NCBI RefSeq assembly: GCF_000955805.1
Contig: NZ_JYOA01000009.1
Location: 28,475 to 63,666, forward strand
Length of the DNA: 35,192 nt
Direction: 5' to 3'
From: Pseudomonas sp. 21
GTDB lineage: Bacteria > Pseudomonadota > Gammaproteobacteria > Pseudomonadales > Pseudomonadaceae
Shown here: in pieces, positions 7,257 through 16,236 of the stretch
How positions within the stretch are numbered: position 1 is the first letter of the stretch
Layout: each line of letters starts with the position of its first letter
Notes under the pieces: generated by a model
Seen by the model: the letters and a program-made list of their open reading frames with translations, nothing else
Told to the model about the DNA's origin: nothing
The model's database searches: none
Position numbers and translations under genes: made by a program

Positions 7257-8492
7257 TCAGTGCCGGCGCCCCTTGACCAACCGCCCCCGCTGCAACACGT
7301 ACTCGATCCGCTCGCCGCTGCCGGCCAGCAATTCGATGTCCTGCAGCGGGTCGCCGTCGATGACCAGCAGGTCGGCCAGAGCGCCAGCGGCCACCACGCC
7401 CAACTCCGCGCCACACTGGAGTATCTCGGCCGCCACGCTGGTGGCCGAGCGCAGGGCGTTCAGATTGCCGACGACCTCGGCGCGAATGCGAAACTCCTCG
7501 CCCTGGAGATGGTGCATCTCGCCCAGCAGGTCGGAACCGAACCCCATCGGCACGCCCGCCCGGGCATAGATCTCCAGCGACGCCCGCCCGGCCGCGCGCA
7601 CCTCCTCGATCTTCGCCAGTGACTCCGGCGGCAGGCCCAGCACCGCGCCATGAGTGGCCAGGGCATCGTAAGTCACCAGGGTCGGCACCACGAAAGCACC
7701 CTGGGTGTGCATGAAAATGGCCGTGGCCTCATCCACCAGGTTGCCGTGCTCGATGGTGCGCACGCCGCAACAGACCGCCCGTTCAATGGCTCGCGGGGTG
7801 TAGGCATGGGCCATCACATAGGTCTGCGCAGCCCTGGCCTCGGCGACGATGGCCTGGATTTCCTCCAGGGAATACTGGGTATTGCCGATCGGATCGTTGG
7901 GCGAAGCAACGCCACCCGAAGCCATGATCTTGATCTGCGTGGCCCCCTTCTGCAGCTCCTCGCGCACCGCCAGGCGAACGCCCTCCACCCCGTCGACCAC
8001 GCGTGCGATGGCCCCTGCTCGGAAGCAGCAGGAACAGGGTTCGAGAAAGTCGCCGCGCGGACGGAAGTCGCCGTGGCCGCCGGTCTGCGACAGTGCCTTG
8101 CCCGACGGGAAGATGCGCGGTCCCGGCACCAGTCCCATCTGCACCGCCCGCGCCAGCCCCCAGTCCGCACCCCCGGCGTCACGCACGGTGGTAAAGCCCC
8201 GCTCCAGCATCGCCCGCAGAATCGGCAGCGCGCGGATGGTGGTCAGCGTATTCGGCTGCAAGGCGTTCAAGCCCAGGTTCGCGCTAGCGGCCAGCACGTG
8301 CACGTGGCAATCGATCAGCCCGGGCATCACGGTCTTTCCGGCCACGTCCAGCACTCGGGCCTCCGGGAACGCCAGCGGGCGGTCGCTGACCTCGACTATC
8401 CGTTCGTTCTCGATGACGACGTGGTGGTTTTCCAGCAGAACGCCCTGCGTCAGGTCCAGTACATTGCCACCTTGGAGCACGGTCAAAGCCAT
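7257..8492 (-). CDS. Metal-dependent amidohydrolase (prolidase / Xaa-Arg dipeptidase-like)
   Basis: A 411-residue amidohydrolase-superfamily enzyme with TIM barrel. Metal ligands are visible: H63 and H65 (DCHVHV), K188 (QIKIMASGG, the bridging, usually carboxylated lysine), H229 (MAHAY), H249 (TIEHG) and D321 (GFGSDLLG). This is the imidazolonepropionase-like subgroup that includes dipeptidases acting on Xaa-Pro or Xaa-Arg and N-acyl amino acids. The exact substrate cannot be read. There is no signal peptide, so it is cytoplasmic. The ATG follows GAGGTATTCACC. It lies 10 bp after the MHS transporter gene and is almost certainly in its operon, suggesting that the transporter imports the substrate. 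Confidence 0.88.
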   Translation of the reverse strand: MALTVLQGGNVLDLTQGVLLENHHVVIENERIVEVSDRPLAFPEARVLDVAGKTVMPGLIDCHVHVLAASANLGLNALQPNTLTTIRALPILRAMLERGFTTVRDAGGADWGLARAVQMGLVPGPRIFPSGKALSQTGGHGDFRPRGDFLEPCSCCFRAGAIARVVDGVEGVRLAVREELQKGATQIKIMASGGVASPNDPIGNTQYSLEEIQAIVAEARAAQTYVMAHAYTPRAIERAVCCGVRTIEHGNLVDEATAIFMHTQGAFVVPTLVTYDALATHGAVLGLPPESLAKIEEVRAAGRASLEIYARAGVPMGFGSDLLGEMHHLQGEEFRIRAEVVGNLNALRSATSVAAEILQCGAELGVVAAGALADLLVIDGDPLQDIELLAGSGERIEYVLQRGRLVKGRRH

Positions 8493-8502
8493 GGTGAATA
8501 CC

Positions 8503-9819
8503 TCAGAGTCCGGAGGGAGAAGAAGGTCGTACGTCCTTGATGCAGAACGTGCCGGCCAGGCTGATGGCGGCGGCGACCATGACGTAGAGCGCCGGCGCCA
8601 TGTTGCTGCCCGTGCGGGCGATCAACCAGGTGATGAAGAAGGGGGCGAAGCCGCCAAACAGCGTCACCGAGGCGTTGTAGGCGACGGACAGGCCCGTGGA
8701 GAGCACCCGGGCCGGGAACAACTCGGCGAAGACGGCCAGGATCGGGCCGGTGTAGGCGGCGATCAGCAGACCGAATATCGCCTGGAACACCAGCAGCGAT
8801 AGCAGCCCCGGCGACCGGTTGATCCAGGCGAAGAGTGGCCAGCTGAGCAGCAGGATCGCCAGGGCGGCGGCGCTGAGGAAGATGCGTCGTCCCCAGCGGT
8901 CGGCCAGATGCCCGACCAGCGGCGAACCCAGCATGATCACCGCGCCGCCGAGCATCCCCGCGAGCAGCCCGGTGGCGGGCGGCAAGCCGAGCGTACGCAG
9001 CGAATAGGTCGGCATGTAGAACAGCAGCACATAGGTACAGACCGTCCACAGGACCACCAGCGAAAAGCTTGCAAACGTCTCCTGCGGGAAGCGCGAAAAC
9101 ACCTCGCGCAGCGGCGAACGCTCGGCCGCCTGCGCCTGCAATTCGGCGAACACCGGAGTCTCCTCCAGGTGTCGGCGAATGAAGTAGCCGACCGGCCCGA
9201 TCAGCAACCCCAGCAGGAACGGCACGCGCCATCCCCAGCTGTACAGGGCCTGCTCGTCCAGCACAGTGGTGATCAGGGTGCCAGTGGCCGCACCGAGCAG
9301 CACGGCGAAGCCGATGCTCGACTGGATCCAGCTGGAGTAGAAGGCGCGCCGATGCGCCGGCGCATGCTCGCTGAGGAAGGCCGTGGCGCCGCCCATCTCG
9401 CCGCCGGCGGAGAACCCCTGCACCAGGCGCGCGAAGACGATCAGCAACGGCGCCGCCATGCCGACCTGTTCATAGGTCGGCGCCAGACCGATCATCGCGG
9501 TGCCGATGGCCATCAGCAGGATCGTCAGCGACAACGCGGCCTTGCGCCCTACCTTGTCGGCATACACGCCCAGCACCAGGCCGCCGATGGGCCGCATGAC
9601 GAACCCCACGCCGAAGGTCGCCACCGCCATCAGCATCGAGCTCAGCTCGTCCGCGGCCGGGAAGTACAGATGGGCAATGATCACCGCGAAGAAGCTGTAG
9701 ACGGTGAAGTCGAACCACTCCAGGCCATTGCCCAGCACAGTGGCGATGATCGCGCGGCGCTCGGGCGACGCAGGGACAGGCCGCACGGGCACGGTCTCGG
9801 AAGGCAGGGCAGCTTGCAT
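8503..9819 (-). CDS. MFS transporter, metabolite:H+ symporter (MHS) family
   Basis: A 438-residue twelve-segment major facilitator. The N-terminus has the MHS signature GNGLEWFDFTVYSFFAVI, then GFVMRPIGG and the cytoplasmic loop ADKVGRKAAL, as in ProP, KgtP and ShiA. It imports a small organic acid, betaine or amino-acid derivative by proton symport. It is followed 10 bp later by the amidohydrolase gene and preceded by a LysR regulator on the same strand. The leader GGATAACAATAACC before the ATG contains an AANAANAA motif typical of Crc/Hfq targets. Confidence 0.9.
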   Translation of the reverse strand: MQAALPSETVPVRPVPASPERRAIIATVLGNGLEWFDFTVYSFFAVIIAHLYFPAADELSSMLMAVATFGVGFVMRPIGGLVLGVYADKVGRKAALSLTILLMAIGTAMIGLAPTYEQVGMAAPLLIVFARLVQGFSAGGEMGGATAFLSEHAPAHRRAFYSSWIQSSIGFAVLLGAATGTLITTVLDEQALYSWGWRVPFLLGLLIGPVGYFIRRHLEETPVFAELQAQAAERSPLREVFSRFPQETFASFSLVVLWTVCTYVLLFYMPTYSLRTLGLPPATGLLAGMLGGAVIMLGSPLVGHLADRWGRRIFLSAAALAILLLSWPLFAWINRSPGLLSLLVFQAIFGLLIAAYTGPILAVFAELFPARVLSTGLSVAYNASVTLFGGFAPFFITWLIARTGSNMAPALYVMVAAAISLAGTFCIKDVRPSSPSGL

Positions 9820-9820
9820 G

Positions 9821-9851
9821 GTTATTGTTATCCTTGGCTATCGGCAATAAC
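9821..9851. promoter_or_regulatory. Inverted repeat GTTATTG...CAATAAC upstream of the MHS transporter
   Basis: GTTATTG (9821-9827) and CAATAAC (9845-9851) form a perfect 7-bp inverted repeat with a 17-bp spacer, immediately before the transporter start in the 110-bp gap after the LysR gene. It could be a regulator site. The left arm also overlaps the AACAATAA Crc/Hfq-like motif. Confidence 0.35.
9822..9829 (-). promoter_or_regulatory. Crc/Hfq-type CA motif at the MHS transporter start
   Basis: AACAATAA lies 2 nt upstream of the MHS transporter ATG (GGATAACAATAACCATG on the minus strand) and matches AANAANAA. Confidence 0.45.
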
Positions 9852-9929
9852 GCGATGCTAAGGACGATCCTGCACCCGGTTGAAACGCTGGATTCGCATG
9901 CCGCCATGCGCCCAGCGCATGGCCAAGGC

Positions 9930-10838
9930 TCAGCGACGCAGTTGCTCCTGCGCCTGCTCCAGCAACCAGCGGCTGAACAGGCGGCTGGCCTGGCTCTGCA
10001 TCCGCTCAGTGGGCGTCAGCACGAAGTAGCCGCCACCGTGGCTCGCCGAAGCGTCGGTGACGCGCAACAGCCTCCCGTCGAGCAGGTGCTCGTCGATCAT
10101 GTAGCGCCAGCCCAGCACAATGCCCTGGTCGAGCAGCGCCAGGCGCACCAGTTGCGGGTAATCGTTGGCCATCAGGCGCGGCTGCCCACGGGTGAAGCTC
10201 AGGCCGTTGCAGCCGAACCACTCCTGCCAGGACATCCACTGGCGCTGCCCATCTTCGAGGAACAGCAAGGTTTCACCGGGCAGGTCCTCCAGCTGCAGGC
10301 AACGCCCCGCCAGGTAACCGGGCGAGCAGACCGGGAAAACCTCCTCGTCGAACAGACGCCGCGCCGTGTACTCCGTCGGGGCCGGCTCACGCAGGTAGTA
10401 AAGGCCCGCATCGAACTCGGCGGGAGCCATCGACGCCAGCGCGTCGCGCACCAGCAGGCGCAGTCGGATGCCTGGATGGCGCCGGCGAAAGCCTGGCAGG
10501 CGCCGGGTCAGCCACAGCGACGCGACACCTGAAGAACAGGCCACGGTCAGGTCCAGATCGCCGTGGCGCTTCATCACATCGAACGTGGCTTCGGCACACT
10601 GCGCCAGCAGCCGGTGCACCTCTCGCGCATAGTGCTCCCCCGCCGGTGTAAGGCGCAGCGAGCGGTGCTCGCGAAAGAACAACGGACGACCGAGGAAGCC
10701 TTCCAACTGCTGGACCTGCCGACTGACGGCGCTCTGCGTCACGAACAGTTCGTCGGCGGCGCGGGTGAAGCTCGCGTGGCGCACCGAGGCCTCGAACGCC
10801 ACGAGACACTGCAGTGGCGGCAAGGGGTGGATTCGCAT
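9930..10838 (-). CDS. LysR-family regulator, GcvA-like
   Basis: A 302-residue LysR-type regulator. The winged helix-turn-helix is at about residues 9-67 (ASFTRAADELFVTQSAVSRQV, then FREHRSLRLTPAG). The substrate-binding domain is at about 95-295. The N-terminus (PLPPLQCLVAFEASVRH) places it in the GcvA/AmpR-like subgroup. GGGAG precedes the ATG by 7 nt. Unusually for LysR genes it is not divergent from its likely targets; the MHS transporter and amidohydrolase follow 110 bp downstream on the same strand. Control of those two genes is inference from position. Confidence 0.9.
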   Translation of the reverse strand: MRIHPLPPLQCLVAFEASVRHASFTRAADELFVTQSAVSRQVQQLEGFLGRPLFFREHRSLRLTPAGEHYAREVHRLLAQCAEATFDVMKRHGDLDLTVACSSGVASLWLTRRLPGFRRRHPGIRLRLLVRDALASMAPAEFDAGLYYLREPAPTEYTARRLFDEEVFPVCSPGYLAGRCLQLEDLPGETLLFLEDGQRQWMSWQEWFGCNGLSFTRGQPRLMANDYPQLVRLALLDQGIVLGWRYMIDEHLLDGRLLRVTDASASHGGGYFVLTPTERMQSQASRLFSRWLLEQAQEQLRR

Positions 10839-10976
10839 GGGCGCACTCCCTGAAGGGGAACTCCTGCCCAGGGCGGGACTGGAGACAAGCGGCGAGCATG
10901 CTCCGGGGGCCGGCGCGGCAACAATCGAAGCCTCGGGATTCCGGAAACGCCCTACAACATCATCCGACCATTTCCT

Positions 10977-11603
10977 TCAGAGCTCTGCGCTGACTTCCCG
11001 CCACTGTCCCGGCTGCAACCCGTCCAGCTGCCACGGCCCGATGCGCACGCGCACCAGGCGCAGCGTGGGCAGGCCGACCGCCGCCGTCATCCGCCGCACC
11101 TGGCGGTTGCGCCCCTCGCGGATCACCAGTTCCAGCCAGGCCGTGGGCACTGACTTGCGGAAGCGCACCGGCGGATCGCGCTCCCACAGTTGCGGCTCAT
11201 CCAGTCGCCGTGCCTCCGCCGGCAGCGTCGGGCCGTCGTTGAGCTGCACGCCCTTGCGCAGCTGGTCGAGCTGTTCGTCGCTCGGTTCGCCTTCCACCTG
11301 CACCCAGTAGGTCTTCGGCAGCTTGTGCTTGGGATCGGCAATGCGCGCCTGCAGGCGGCCGTCATTGGTCAACAAGAGCAGACCCTCGCTGTCGCGGTCC
11401 AGGCGGCCGGCCGGATAGACACCCGGTACATCGACGAAATCCTTCAGCGTTGCGCGGCCGTCGCTGTCGTTGAACTGCGTCAGCACGTCGAACGGCTTGT
11501 TCAGCAGGATCAGCCTGGGTTGCGCCGGCGGCGCCTTGGCCACGCGGCGAGGCGTGGGACGGGCAGCGGGACGGCGATTGGCGGGGCGCGGAGGACGGGG
11601 CAT
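10977..11603 (-). CDS. rluE: 23S rRNA pseudouridine synthase RluE
   Basis: A 208-residue RsuA-family pseudouridine synthase; E. coli RluE modifies U2457 of 23S rRNA. The catalytic motif is [16 protein letters not shown] with D69 as nucleophile. The basic Pro/Arg-rich N-terminus (about residues 1-30) is typical of RluE, and no S4 domain is present. The reading frame extends upstream to 11726, but the extra 41 residues are unlike the family and run into the divergent hydrolase gene. The ATG at 11603 is preferred. Confidence 0.9.
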   Translation of the reverse strand: MPRPPRPANRRPAARPTPRRVAKAPPAQPRLILLNKPFDVLTQFNDSDGRATLKDFVDVPGVYPAGRLDRDSEGLLLLTNDGRLQARIADPKHKLPKTYWVQVEGEPSDEQLDQLRKGVQLNDGPTLPAEARRLDEPQLWERDPPVRFRKSVPTAWLELVIREGRNRQVRRMTAAVGLPTLRLVRVRIGPWQLDGLQPGQWREVSAEL

Positions 11604-11694
11604 GGCGAAAAGACTGGCAACCGAGGATGGGGGTACGGCGAATGCCCGGCATGCTAGGTTGTGCAGAGTACTCATCGCAAGAGCACGCACGAGC

Positions 11695-12747
11695 ATGCCC
11701 ATGAGCCACCCCACCTGGCTGATCACCTTGCAGAACCTCAGCGGTCGCCTTGGCGCCCGCTACCGAGGCCCGCGGAGCGCGCATTTCGACGGTGCGCGTT
11801 TCCATAATCTCGACCGCCAACCGCACAACGGCCTGCGCGCCTTTCTCAAGTGGCAGCGCGAACGCGGCCGCCAGCAGCAATGGCTCGCCCAGCCGGGTCG
11901 TGACGCCCGTGCGGAAACGCCGGCCCGCGTCGAGGGCGACGAACTGCGCGTCACCTACATCAACCATGCCACCCTGTTGATCCAGCACCGCGGCCTGAAC
12001 ATCCTCACCGACCCGCTCTGGTGCGAGCGCACCAGCCCGTTCAGCTTCGTCGGACCCAAACGCGTGCACCCGCCGGGCCTGGCGCTGGACGAGCTGCCGC
12101 CGATCAACCTGATCCTGGTCAGCCACAACCACTACGACCACCTGGATATCCACAGCCTGCGCGAGCTGGCGCGGCGCTTCCCGTCAGCGAAGGTGGTCAC
12201 CGGGCTGGGCAATGGCGAGCTGATCCGCGCCTGCGGCTTCACCGATATCGCCGAACTGGACTGGTGGCAGAGCCTGCCGATGCCCGAAGGCATGCTGCTC
12301 ACCGGCGTGCCGGCGCAGCACTGGTCGGCGCGCTCGCGGCGCGACACCAATCGCACGTTGTGGATGGGCTTCGTGCTGGAGTCACCGGATGGGCCGCTGC
12401 TGTTCCCCGGCGATACCGGGCTGGGCGAGGAGTTCGGCCTGATGCACGAGCGCTTCGGTCCCATGCGCTTCGCTGCCCTGCCCATCGGCGCCTACGAGCC
12501 GCGCTGGTTCATGCGCCACCACCACATGAACCCGGATGACGCGGTGCAGGCACACCAGCATCTCGACTCGCAGTGCAGCATGGCGATCCACTTCGGCACC
12601 TTCCGCCTGAGCGACGAGGGACAATTCACGCCGGTCAGCGACCTGGCGGCAGCGTTGCAGAAGCGAGGCGTGGCAGCGGAGCGTTTCCGCGCGCCAAAGC
12701 CGGGCGAGCAGTGGCTCGTTCCGCCGATGCCGGACGCTTCCCTGTAG
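11695..12747 (+). CDS. NAPE-PLD-like metallo-beta-lactamase-fold hydrolase
   Basis: A 350-residue beta-lactamase-fold protein with the metal motif SHNHYDHLD (H144, H146, D148, H149), the ligand-bearing GDTG later in the chain, and the PAQHWSARS segment characteristic of N-acyl-phosphatidylethanolamine phospholipase D relatives (RomA group). Hydrolysis of a phosphodiester or acyl lipid is suggested by family, but the bacterial substrate is unproven. Two close in-frame ATGs (11695, 11701) are possible starts, both with weak ribosome binding sites. The frame is open further upstream, but that part overlaps rluE on the other strand. It is divergent from rluE with about 91 bp between them. Confidence 0.88.
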   Translation: MPMSHPTWLITLQNLSGRLGARYRGPRSAHFDGARFHNLDRQPHNGLRAFLKWQRERGRQQQWLAQPGRDARAETPARVEGDELRVTYINHATLLIQHRGLNILTDPLWCERTSPFSFVGPKRVHPPGLALDELPPINLILVSHNHYDHLDIHSLRELARRFPSAKVVTGLGNGELIRACGFTDIAELDWWQSLPMPEGMLLTGVPAQHWSARSRRDTNRTLWMGFVLESPDGPLLFPGDTGLGEEFGLMHERFGPMRFAALPIGAYEPRWFMRHHHMNPDDAVQAHQHLDSQCSMAIHFGTFRLSDEGQFTPVSDLAAALQKRGVAAERFRAPKPGEQWLVPPMPDASL

Positions 12748-12968
12748 GAGCGAGGGGAACGCCATCGTCATTGCTCGCGAACGCTCTTACCGGGGCAATG
12801 GTGTTGGGCGGTTCGCGAGCAAGCTCGCTCCTACAGAGAGCCGGGCGTAAAGCCCCACGAAAGCACACGGCGGTTGTCTCTGGGCAGGAGCGGAATCCTT
12901 CCGCGATTGGCATCAGGCCAACACCGACCCACCGGCAACAACTGGTTCGCGAGCACGCTCGCTCCCAC
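12744..12968. repeat. Cluster of REP elements
   Basis: This 232-bp gap between the hydrolase and the SEC-C gene is largely REP sequence. A split copy has GTAGGAGCGAG (12744-12754) and TTGCTCGCGAAC (12771-12782) separated by 16 bp. An intact inverted copy is at 12811-12834. A variant with CACG in place of CAAG in the centre is at 12945-12968. No gene or promoter is evident. Confidence 0.85.
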
Positions 12969-12979
12969 GAAGAGCAGTC

Positions 12980-13543
12980 TCAGTTCTCGCGAACCCGCTT
13001 GCTGCAACAATTGCGATAACGCTTGCCGCTGTTGCACGGACACGGCTTGTCGCCGCGGCCGCCCAGCTCCAGCCAGCTTTCCAGGCGCTGGCGCATGGAC
13101 TCGCGGACTTCCCGGCGCTCATCGTCCATCTGCGGTTTGCTCAGCTCACGGCTGAGCCAGAGGTAATCCCCCAGCAGTTCGTCACGCTCCAGCGCGTGCA
13201 GCTGTTCGACCAGCGGAACGCCTTCGTAGCGGCGCTTCGGGTCAGGCAGGAAGGCGATGGCGTCGCCGCCGGGCAGTACGTTCCACAGGCGGCCCTGGAC
13301 ATCACGCCAGCAGGCGCTGAAGCGAGCGCGCAAAGCCAGGCCCGGCCACTCTTCCAGGCACCAGCCATCCACCCGCTCGCCGCCCAGCCCTGCCACCGCC
13401 TTGCCCACGGAGAACCAGGGCTCGCCGGCAATGCTGTCGGGCAACGGCAGCGGCGCGGCGACTTCGGGCGTGCCGTTTTCCACCAGTCGGCGGGCGAAAC
13501 GGCGCAGCGGGTTGGTGAGGTGCGAAGGGGCGCGGAAGGGCAT
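12980..13543 (-). CDS. SEC-C motif protein of unknown function
   Basis: A 187-residue protein ending in a SEC-C zinc-binding motif, CPCNSGKRYRNCC (C168, C170, C179, C180), the same motif found at the C-terminus of SecA. The rest (residues 1-160) is an uncharacterised domain rich in Trp, Leu and Arg without membrane segments. The motif in SecA binds zinc and SecB or ribosome; a comparable docking role is possible here but unproven. The start has only a weak ribosome binding site (GGTGAT). It is flanked by a REP cluster downstream and a 116-bp gap to deoC upstream. Confidence 0.82.
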   Translation of the reverse strand: MPFRAPSHLTNPLRRFARRLVENGTPEVAAPLPLPDSIAGEPWFSVGKAVAGLGGERVDGWCLEEWPGLALRARFSACWRDVQGRLWNVLPGGDAIAFLPDPKRRYEGVPLVEQLHALERDELLGDYLWLSRELSKPQMDDERREVRESMRQRLESWLELGGRGDKPCPCNSGKRYRNCCSKRVREN

Positions 13544-13659
13544 GGGATCACCAGCGGAAAAGGTCGGCGAAGGTCCGACCGGAGGGACGCGCCACGGTTC
13601 CCCGTAGCGCGGCAGGCGAGCATTCTAGGCCCGCCCGGGGTGGCGTCAACGCGGGCCGA

Positions 13660-14436
13660 TCAATAGTCCCGCGTGGAGACCGGATCGGCCGTGCCGCTCA
13701 GCTCGCGCAGCAGGTCGTCGAGCAGCGCGGAAGCACCGAAACGCAGGTGCTCCGGCTTGATCCAGGCGGCACCGAAACGCTCCTCCACCAGCGCCCGATA
13801 GCCCTGCGCATCAGCCAACGTGCGCAGCCCGCCGGACACCTTGAGCCCCACCTTGCCGCCCTCCTCCTCGATGGTTTCGAGCATCACCTTCACGGCTTCG
13901 GGCGTGGCATGGACCGCCGCCTTGCCGGTGCTGGTCTTGAGGAAGTCGGCGCCGCCGGCGATGGCCTCGCGGCAGGCCGTGCGGATCAGTTCCGCATCGG
14001 CCAGCTCGCCGGTCTCCAGGATCACCTTGAGCCGATGGTAGGGTCCGCACAGCGTCCTGCAGGTCCGGATCAGTTCCACCGCGCCGGTCTCCTGCCCAGC
14101 CTTGAGCTTGCGCCAGGGGTAGACCAGGTCGATCTCGTCGGCACCCTCGGCGAGGGTCTTGCGCACCTCTTCCACCACATCGGCCAGCGGCGCGTCGCCG
14201 CCAGGGAAGTTGCACACGCTGGCGACTTTCACACCGCGCCCGCCCAGGGTATTGAGCGTGCGCCGGGCAACATGCACCAGCTTCGGCCATACGCACACCG
14301 CCGCCACTTCGCCGTAAGGCGTCAGCGCACGGCGGCAGAGATCCACCGTGCTTTGCAGGTCATCGCCGGCGTTCAGCGAGGTCAGGTCCAGCAGGGCGAG
14401 CACGCGGCCCGCCGGGGTCTTGCGAGGATCGGTCAT
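13660..14436 (-). CDS. deoC: Deoxyribose-phosphate aldolase DeoC
   Basis: A 258-residue class I aldolase that splits 2-deoxyribose 5-phosphate to acetaldehyde and glyceraldehyde 3-phosphate in deoxynucleoside salvage. The Schiff-base lysine is K167 in FLKTSTGK. A second lysine lies in VGLKVSGG (K199). The acid/base region is ADEIDLV near residue 100. The C-terminal tyrosine (STRDY) important in E. coli DeoC is present. The E. coli enzyme is 259 residues. The frame has an upstream ATG at 14475, but the ATG at 14436 follows GGAGAG by 9 nt and matches the family start. Downstream of amn on the same strand, separated by 143 bp. Confidence 0.95.
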   Translation of the reverse strand: MTDPRKTPAGRVLALLDLTSLNAGDDLQSTVDLCRRALTPYGEVAAVCVWPKLVHVARRTLNTLGGRGVKVASVCNFPGGDAPLADVVEEVRKTLAEGADEIDLVYPWRKLKAGQETGAVELIRTCRTLCGPYHRLKVILETGELADAELIRTACREAIAGGADFLKTSTGKAAVHATPEAVKVMLETIEEEGGKVGLKVSGGLRTLADAQGYRALVEERFGAAWIKPEHLRFGASALLDDLLRELSGTADPVSTRDY

Positions 14437-14475
14437 CGGCACCACTCTCCATCGGCTTTCTTCAGACGGCCGCAC

Positions 14476-14513
14476 CGTAGGGCGGATAACGCTGGCGCCT
14501 TATGCGCCCTACG
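14476..14513. repeat. Intergenic palindrome between amn and deoC
   Basis: CGTAGGGCG (14476-14484) and CGCCCTACG (14505-14513) form a perfect 9-bp inverted repeat around a 20-bp spacer. It resembles the GTAGGGCGGATAA-type intergenic repeats of Pseudomonas. There is no T-run, so it is not an obvious intrinsic terminator, but the hairpin lies between amn and deoC and could affect the amn mRNA end. Confidence 0.6.
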
Positions 14514-14579
14514 CTGCTTCCTTGATGCAGCCGGGACGACCACCATCGCCCCGGCAGGCGCTCCGCGCCCTGTCGCAGA

Positions 14580-16055
14580 TCAGCGGAACGGCGGCTCGTC
14601 GAAGCTGCGCAGCTTGCGCGAGTGCAGCGAGTTGAGCTGGGTGCGCAACAGGTCGACGGCGGCGACGCCGATGGACAGGTGCTGGCTGACCGCCCGCTGG
14701 TAGAAGGCCGTGGCGGCGCCGGGCAGCTTGATCTCGCTGTGCAGCGGCTTGTCCGAGACACACAGCAGCGTGCCGTAAGGCACCCGCAGGCGATAACCCT
14801 GGGCGGCGATGGTGCCGCTTTCCATGTCCACCGCAATTGCCCGCGCCAGGTTGATCAGCGGGCGCTCCTGGGCCCAGTGCAGCTCCCAGTTGCGGTCGTC
14901 GTAGGTGAGCACGGTGCCGGTACGCAGGCGACGCTTGAGCTGGTCGCCGCGTTCGCCGGTCACCAGCGCGGCGGCCTCCTGCAGCGCCAGTTGCACCTCG
15001 GCCAGCGCGGGGATCGGGATGTGCGGCGGCAGCACTCGGTCGAGGATACCGTCGCGGCGCATGTAGGCGTGGGCCAGTACGTAGTCGCCAATGGTCTGCG
15101 ACTGCCGCAGGCCACCGCAGTGTCCGACCATCAGCCAGCAGTGCGGGCGCAGCACGGCGAGGTGATCGGTGATGTTCTTCGCGTTGGACGGGCCGACGCC
15201 GATGTTCACCAGGGTCACGCCGTCGCCATCCTCGGCGATCAGGTGGTAGGCCGGCATCTGGAAGCGGTGCCACTCGACGCTGGCGACGATGGCATTGGCC
15301 TCGCCCTCGTCCGTGCCGCGCTCGATGATCACGTTGCCCGGCAGGACCATGCGCACGAAGCGCGGGTCGTCGCGCAGGCGCTCGAGGCCCAGGTGGATGA
15401 ACTGGTCGACGTAGCGGTGGTAGTTGGTCAGCAGGATCCACGGCTGCACATGGCGCCAGTCGCTGCCGGTGTAATGCACCATGCGGCGCAGGGAGAAGTC
15501 GGTGCGCGCCGCATCGAACAGCGCCAGCGGCATCGGGTCGGCGTTCTCCCATTCGTACAGGCCATCGGCTACACCGTCGGAGGTCGCCGACAGATCGGTA
15601 CTGGGAAACACCCGCGCCAGCTCAGCGGCGGTCACGCCCGAGCCACCCAGTTCGTCGCCACCTTCCACGACATAAGGGTACGGAATGTTCTGCGCACTGA
15701 CGCCGACTTCCACCCGCACGGTGAAGTCTTCCATCAGCGGGCGCAGCTGCTCCAGCAGGTATTTGCGGAAGGCCCTGGGCTGGGTGATGGTCACCGCATA
15801 CGTGCCGGGTACCTGGACCTTGGCGTAGGCGCGGGTGGTCGAGGGCACTTCGCCCTGGCACAGGTAGGTCAGCCGCAGGAGCGGGTAGCGGAATTGTTCG
15901 CGTTGCTGCGCATCGGGGACTTCGCGGTCCTTCAGGTACCGCTTGAGCGCCTGGTTCAGGGCGCCGGTGGCGCGCTCATGGAGCACGGCCAGTTGGTCGA
16001 CGGCCTCTTCGGCGGTCTGCGCGACGAAGAACTCGTCGCCAGTCGTAAGACTCAT
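14580..16055 (-). CDS. amn: AMP nucleosidase
   Basis: A 491-residue AMP nucleosidase (AMP + H2O to adenine + ribose 5-phosphate); E. coli Amn is 484. The N-terminal regulatory domain spans about residues 10-170. The C-terminal nucleoside-phosphorylase fold includes GVGPSNAKN (about 286-294), GHCGGLR (311-317), VDMES (409-413) and the catalytic SDKP aspartate (D435). Two ATGs are 9 bp apart. The inner one at 16055 has AGGA at 8-nt spacing, whereas the outer at 16064 abuts that same AGG, so the inner is chosen. It probably acts with deoC in purine and pentose salvage. Confidence 0.94.
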   Translation of the reverse strand: MSLTTGDEFFVAQTAEEAVDQLAVLHERATGALNQALKRYLKDREVPDAQQREQFRYPLLRLTYLCQGEVPSTTRAYAKVQVPGTYAVTITQPRAFRKYLLEQLRPLMEDFTVRVEVGVSAQNIPYPYVVEGGDELGGSGVTAAELARVFPSTDLSATSDGVADGLYEWENADPMPLALFDAARTDFSLRRMVHYTGSDWRHVQPWILLTNYHRYVDQFIHLGLERLRDDPRFVRMVLPGNVIIERGTDEGEANAIVASVEWHRFQMPAYHLIAEDGDGVTLVNIGVGPSNAKNITDHLAVLRPHCWLMVGHCGGLRQSQTIGDYVLAHAYMRRDGILDRVLPPHIPIPALAEVQLALQEAAALVTGERGDQLKRRLRTGTVLTYDDRNWELHWAQERPLINLARAIAVDMESGTIAAQGYRLRVPYGTLLCVSDKPLHSEIKLPGAATAFYQRAVSQHLSIGVAAVDLLRTQLNSLHSRKLRSFDEPPFR

Positions 16056-16169
16056 GGTGGGCATCCTGTCTGAACGATCAGCTCCATCTTGCCTGCTTCT
16101 TTCACGGAAAGGGATGACCGATCACCGCGAATCGACCTCGTTCTTCCGCAGAGCCCGATGGCCGGTCGA

Positions 16170-16198
16170 CTTTCAGTGGCGGCGCGATCATCTATAGT
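16170..16198 (+). promoter_or_regulatory. Candidate promoter of the 354-residue unknown gene
   Basis: TATAGT at 16193-16198 (5 of 6 to consensus) with CTTTCA (16170-16175) 17 bp upstream, about 38 bp before the ATG at 16237. The -35 match is weak. Confidence 0.4.
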
Positions 16199-16236
16199 CC
16201 GACGGCACACTCATGAAATGCGCAGGGAGGCCAGCG

